From the NCBI GenBank assembly GCA_025997475.1, contig BNUQ01000014.1:1-41731 (forward strand): a DNA stretch of 41,731 nt, written 5' to 3'. Positions 38,719 to 41,731 of this stretch are shown here, one piece after another; within the stretch, counting starts at the first letter, position 1, and every line of letters begins with the position of its first letter. The translations under genes were made by a program, and so were the position numbers. The notes below the pieces were generated by a model. It was not told where the DNA came from. It was given only the letters and a program-made list of their open reading frames with translations, and ran no database searches. Source of the stretch: Planctomycetales bacterium (GTDB taxonomy: Bacteria > Planctomycetota > SZUA-567).

Positions 38719-39591
38719 ATGTCCGCAATCCCTTTCTACAAAATGACCGCCGGCGGCAACGATTTTATCGTTTTTGACAACCGCGACGGACGCCACGACG
38801 GAGTTCTTGCCGCGCAGGCGACGCGCACGGATTTGATTGCCCGCCGGTGTCGCCGCGGTTACGGCGTCGGCGCCGACGGCGTGATTTTCGGCGCGTTAGC
38901 GACCGGCGGCGCGGGCTTGACGATGCGCTATTTCGACGCCGACGGGAGCGAGGCGCCGCTCTGCGGCAACGGCGCGACGTGCTTAATGAAATTGGCGTTG
39001 GACGAGCGCTGGCTCGGCGACGACTCTGCGGACGGCGAAATTTTATTGCAGACGGCGGCGGGTTTAGTTCGCGGCAAACCGCTCGACAATTCGCGTTGGC
39101 AAACATTCGTGCCGCCGCCGGTCGAGGAGTCGCCGGTGGAGGTGAGGTTAGAAAACGGCGAAAAAGTTTCCGGCGATTATTGGCGCGTCGGCGTGCCGCA
39201 TTTAGTCGTGTTCGTCGCCGCGGTGGCGACGGTGGACGTGCGGCGGCGCGGACGGGAATTGCGCCGGCATCCGCAATTCGCCGCCGTCGGCGGGGTCAAC
39301 GTGAATTTCGTCGAAATAATCGCCGCCGGTGAAATCCGCCTGCGCACTTTTGAAACCGGCGTCGAAGACGAAACCTTATCGTGCGGCACCGGTTCGATTG
39401 CCTCGGCGCTCGCGGCGTGGCGGCGCGGCAAGTGGGCGGACGTTTTCGCCGGCGGCGCATTGCCGGTGCGGGTCCATTCGCAAGGCGGCGAAGATTTGCA
39501 AATTCGTTTCACCCGCGCCGGCGAACGCTTTGAGAATGTCAACCTCGAAACCGCCGCGTATGGCGTGTGCGTCGGGGAATTGTTTGCGTGA
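38719..39591 (+). CDS. dapF: diaminopimelate epimerase
   Basis: A 290-residue cofactor-independent epimerase converting LL- to meso-diaminopimelate for lysine and peptidoglycan synthesis. The two catalytic Cys are C82 (APLCGNGATC) and C222 (ETLSCGTGSIAS). GGNDFIVFDNRDG, GYGVGADGVIFG, RYFDADGSEAPL and GGVNVNFVEI are family blocks. The ATG at 38719 fits the conserved start; the open frame begins 17 codons earlier. There is no clear Shine-Dalgarno sequence. Peptidoglycan with meso-DAP is implied for this organism. Confidence 0.94.
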   Translation: MSAIPFYKMTAGGNDFIVFDNRDGRHDGVLAAQATRTDLIARRCRRGYGVGADGVIFGALATGGAGLTMRYFDADGSEAPLCGNGATCLMKLALDERWLGDDSADGEILLQTAAGLVRGKPLDNSRWQTFVPPPVEESPVEVRLENGEKVSGDYWRVGVPHLVVFVAAVATVDVRRRGRELRRHPQFAAVGGVNVNFVEIIAAGEIRLRTFETGVEDETLSCGTGSIASALAAWRRGKWADVFAGGALPVRVHSQGGEDLQIRFTRAGERFENVNLETAAYGVCVGELFA

Positions 39592-39594
39592 GCA

Positions 39595-39710
39595 GTTGAG
39601 AGTTGAAAGTTGAAAGTTGAACGTTGAACGTTGAACGTTGAACGTGCGCGAAGCGAATTTGAAAACCAAACTCCACAATTGTTAATTTTTAATTGTTAAT
39701 TGTTAATTGC
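39595..39710. repeat. hybrid heptad-arm element with unlike arms
   Basis: Left arm: about seven AGTTGAG/AGTTGAA/CGTTGAA heptads. Core GTGCGCGAAGCGAATTTG, then AAACTCCAC. Right arm: TTGTTAA/TTTTTAA heptads, which belong to the AATTAAC class, not the complement of the left arm. The arms cannot pair well with each other. Confidence 0.85.
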
Positions 39711-39835
39711 TTCACAACTGCCCGCCGCCAACTTAAAATGGAAAAAAAAACGTGAAAAATCTACGGAGAAAGTTACAATCGCGTCGATAAACCGTTGTCT
39801 CTTGAATTATCGATTACGTCTGAATGGAGGACACT

Positions 39836-40930
39836 ATGAAACAAATGCGAAAAATCGGCGCGGTGTTGCTCGCCGGCGCCCTGTCGGTCGGCGTTCACGC
39901 GGCGGATACCAATTATCCCGACATCCTCAACGGACAGCCGACCGGCGGGACGAATTACGGTGGGCGGCAGTATCAACCCGGCGACGAAATTCCGTTCGTC
40001 GAAGGGCAAACGACGCCGTTGGCGCCGCAGGGCTACGCTTGGTGTTTGGAAAAACGTCCGGCGGCGACCGAAACCGTGCGCAACAAAGTCAAAGTCCGCG
40101 AAGAATCGTGGTATTACGAATCCGTGCCGCCGCGGTATGAACTCCGCCCCGAACAAGTGATGATTGAGCCGGAGCGCAAACAAGCCGTGTTGGTCGCGCC
40201 GGCGCGTTATGTTGACCAACAGGAGCGCCGCTTGATTAAGCCGGAATCGGTCGAGTATCGCACGGTGCCGGCGGAATACGCGACGGTCAACGAAGAAGTC
40301 GTCGTCGCGCCGGAAAGTCGCGAACAGGTGATGCAGGAAGCCAAATACGACACCTACACCGAGCGGGTGATGATTCAGCCGGAGCGCACCATTCGCGTCG
40401 AAGTCCCCGGGTGCGACACCGACAGCAATAAAGTCGAATGTTATTCGACGCGGACGATTCCGGCGGAATATCGCACGGTAACGAAAACCCGCTTGGTCGA
40501 ACCGGCGCGGATGACGGAGAAATTTGTGCCGGCGCAAAAACGCACGATGCCGACGCAAAAAGTCGTGCGCCCCGCGCGGGTCGAAGAGGTGAAAATTCCG
40601 GCGCAGTATGAAACCATCGACAAAAAAGTGTTGGCGGAACCGGCGAAATATCGCTACGACACGATTCCGGCGAAATACGAAACCGTGCAACGGCAGGTGA
40701 TGGTCGAACCGGAAGGCAAACGCCGCGTGCAAATTCCGGCGAAATACGACGAGGTCTCGACCACGCGCGTCATCAAACCGGAACGATTGGTTTGGGTCTT
40801 AAACCGGCAGGAAGCGGCACCGCCGGTGGCGGTCGCGCCCGCGCCGCGCCCCGCGCAACCGAAAAAGGGGTGCGCCCCGATTTCGCTGTTCGGCGGACGC
40901 AAAGACAACAAAATCGAACACGTGCGCTAA
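39836..40930 (+). CDS. exported PAEY-repeat protein (paralogue 2)
   Basis: Encodes 364 residues. The signal peptide MKQMRKIGAVLLAGALSVGV ends at HAA-DTN. EIPFVEGQTTPLAPQGYAWC parallels the same block in the gene at 24480. Nine or ten ~25-residue repeats follow, e.g. VPAEYATVNEEVVVAP, IPAEYRTVTKTRLVEP, IPAQYETIDKKVLAEP, IPAKYETVQRQVMVEP. The region ends LVWVLNRQ like the paralogue's MVWRLVKK, then a Pro-rich tail. Few Cys compared with the paralogue. GGAGG lies five bases before the ATG at 39836. A terminator follows at 41066. Function unknown; periodic beta structure at the cell surface is likely. Confidence 0.8.
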   Translation: MKQMRKIGAVLLAGALSVGVHAADTNYPDILNGQPTGGTNYGGRQYQPGDEIPFVEGQTTPLAPQGYAWCLEKRPAATETVRNKVKVREESWYYESVPPRYELRPEQVMIEPERKQAVLVAPARYVDQQERRLIKPESVEYRTVPAEYATVNEEVVVAPESREQVMQEAKYDTYTERVMIQPERTIRVEVPGCDTDSNKVECYSTRTIPAEYRTVTKTRLVEPARMTEKFVPAQKRTMPTQKVVRPARVEEVKIPAQYETIDKKVLAEPAKYRYDTIPAKYETVQRQVMVEPEGKRRVQIPAKYDEVSTTRVIKPERLVWVLNRQEAAPPVAVAPAPRPAQPKKGCAPISLFGGRKDNKIEHVR

Positions 40931-40998
40931 AGCAGTCGTTTGGTCGTGATGGAATTTTTATTTTCAAATCGCGCCGGTGTTCGTTCGGCGATTTTTTG

Positions 40999-41044
40999 AC
41001 AACTCCGCCGCTAACCACTACCGACTAAAAACTATCAACTAAAA
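40999..41044. repeat. single right-type heptad arm
   Basis: AACTCCGCCGCTAACCACTA then CCGACTAAAAACTATCAACT: right-arm heptads of the TAGTTGG/TAGTTTT class without a left arm. The GGAGTT half-site complement (AACTCC) is present. Confidence 0.65.
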
Positions 41045-41065
41045 ATGCCAAACCATTGCGAGACC

Positions 41066-41096
41066 AAAGCGGCGGGTAAAATCCCGCCGCTTTTTT
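41066..41096 (+). terminator. intrinsic terminator after the exported repeat protein
   Basis: AAAGCGGCGGG and CCCGCCGCTTT form an 11-bp stem with a six-base loop and end in six T. The stem begins ~135 bases after the stop codon, so the transcript would have a 3' tail containing the single heptad arm. Confidence 0.9.
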
Positions 41097-41162
41097 GTGT
41101 TTGACCCAACTTATTTTTTTGCATCTCTCACGGCGGACACGAAGAAATATCAATTTGAGGAT

Positions 41163-41304
41163 GCTCTATTCAATTGCCACGCGCTTTAGCGCGTGGTTAG
41201 CGTTAAAAAATGACCGGCTTTAGCCGAATGGTTTATTGGGGCTAAAGCCCCTTTCTTTTTTGACCGTCCACCACGCCTTAAAAGGCGTGGCAATTGAATA
41301 GAGC
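41163..41304. repeat. ~145-bp palindromic element, copy 2
   Basis: Terminal inverted repeats GCTCTATTCAATTGCCACGC and GCGTGGCAATTGAATAGAGC are perfect over 20 bases. Inner palindromes CACGCGCTTTAGCGCGTG, GGCTTTAGCC, GGGGCTAAAGCCCC and CGCCTTAAAAGGCG. Homologous to 33669-33816, same orientation. Confidence 0.88.
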
Positions 41305-41386
41305 AACTTCCGTGTTCTCGGCGCCTCCGTGCGATACTTATTTTTAGGTTTGAAAACAAAACCTTTGTTCTCTCGGAAAGAAACCT

Positions 41387-41731
41387 ATGCCCGCCGAATC
41401 GTTACCGCCGTTTGCCCCCGACCGCGCTTCGCACAAGAAAAAAGGTTGCGGTTGCGGCGTCTTTTTATTTTTGCTTTGCGTCGTCGTCGCGTTCATTGCG
41501 GGCTACGTCCTGCACGAAGCGGAGGATTGCCAATGGGAACGGGACGCGACGACCGCGTCGCTTCGCGCGAAAATGGCGGCGTGGAGCGCGCCGCTTACCG
41601 GTCTGTTCACCGCGTCCGCCAAAAGCGGCTCTCCGACGAAAGACGCGCCGCGTAAAGAAATTACGGCGGCGGCGATAATCGCGGAAATTAAAGAAAAAAT
41701 CGACCCGAGAACGGAAGAGCGTCGGGTAGGG
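41387..41731 (+). CDS. membrane-anchored protein of unknown function, cut by the window end
   Basis: An open frame of 115 codons running off the end of the window. The N-terminus MPAESLPPFAPDRASHKKKG is followed by CGCG and a single membrane helix (VFLFLLCVVVAFIAGYVL), then a soluble part with helix-forming Ala/Lys/Glu-rich sequence (ITAAAIIAEIKEKIDPRTEE). GGAAAG lies upstream of the ATG. The rest of the gene and any domain identity are outside the window. Confidence 0.6.
   Translation, partial: MPAESLPPFAPDRASHKKKGCGCGVFLFLLCVVVAFIAGYVLHEAEDCQWERDATTASLRAKMAAWSAPLTGLFTASAKSGSPTKDAPRKEITAAAIIAEIKEKIDPRTEERRVG

Noticed and set aside
39773..40732. 319-codon open frame opposite the second repeat protein
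   Set aside because: Same reason: it mirrors the PAEY repeats as RRH/FRR-rich nonsense, and the plus strand has a clear GGAGG start and signal peptide.

Overview
The window reads as a continuous chromosomal segment of a Gram-negative (diderm) bacterium. It holds about 40 genes on both strands and has no rRNA, tRNA, prophage, transposase gene or CRISPR array. Diderm markers are an LpxL/HtrB-type acyltransferase, an MlaE permease, a lipobox substrate-binding protein and Sec-exported proteins. The GPP34 protein, the HTH protein with a membrane anchor, the Ig-plus-TPR protein and the dispersed biosynthetic genes would fit a Planctomycetota/PVC-type lineage. No marker here proves the phylum. Codons are strongly GC-ending, while the intergenic DNA is AT-rich and very repetitive.

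Layout. 1-5.4 kb: sugar-type binding lipoprotein, GPP34 protein and YugP-type zinc peptidase (minus), then EF-P, Rpe and a small anchored protein (plus). 5.7-13.8 kb: membrane-anchored HTH protein, class I aminotransferase, RodA/FtsW (minus), RlmN, LpxL-like acyltransferase, TIM-barrel protein and a MetI-like permease. 14.0-15.7 kb: a compact signalling group of CheY, two tiny membrane proteins and a pseudo-receiver fused to CheX. 16-18.4 kb: GDP-mannose dehydratase, several very small genes and an FmdB zinc ribbon. 18.5-23 kb: MutM, RarA, IspH and NspC, all minus. 23-25.6 kb: an acyltransferase-3 gene whose only plausible ATG lies behind a 14-base G tract and out of frame (a candidate phase-variable locus), plus a Cys-rich exported repeat protein. 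26-29.9 kb: RDD protein, YchF, HisD. 30-35.6 kb (minus): Ig/TPR protein, MlaE, HD-GYP regulator and PilZ protein, the last two forming a c-di-GMP pair. 35.9-41.7 kb: glycogen phosphorylase, DapF, a second exported repeat protein and a truncated anchored protein.

The most unusual feature is the intergenic DNA. About twenty gaps carry elements built of two inverted arms of 7-bp tandem repeats (AGTTGAA, AGTTGAG, AGTTTAG, AGTTAAA, AATTAAC and others) around a small core, often containing GCGAAGCG. Each heptad contains a stop triplet on the strand reading into the element. Because 7 is not a multiple of 3, an arm stops translation in all three frames, and the inverted layout does this from both sides. 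At least ten genes here end on a stop codon supplied by such an arm, and IspH carries about 26 extra residues encoded by one. Other repeat families are present as well: a 159-bp MITE-like element in two ~96% identical inverted copies, 170-bp and ~145-bp palindromic elements in two copies each, and further palindromes.

Methods limit: everything here comes from reading the sequence and from memory of protein families. No searches or folding programs were run. Where a Shine-Dalgarno sequence or conserved N-terminus pointed to an internal start, that start was used.
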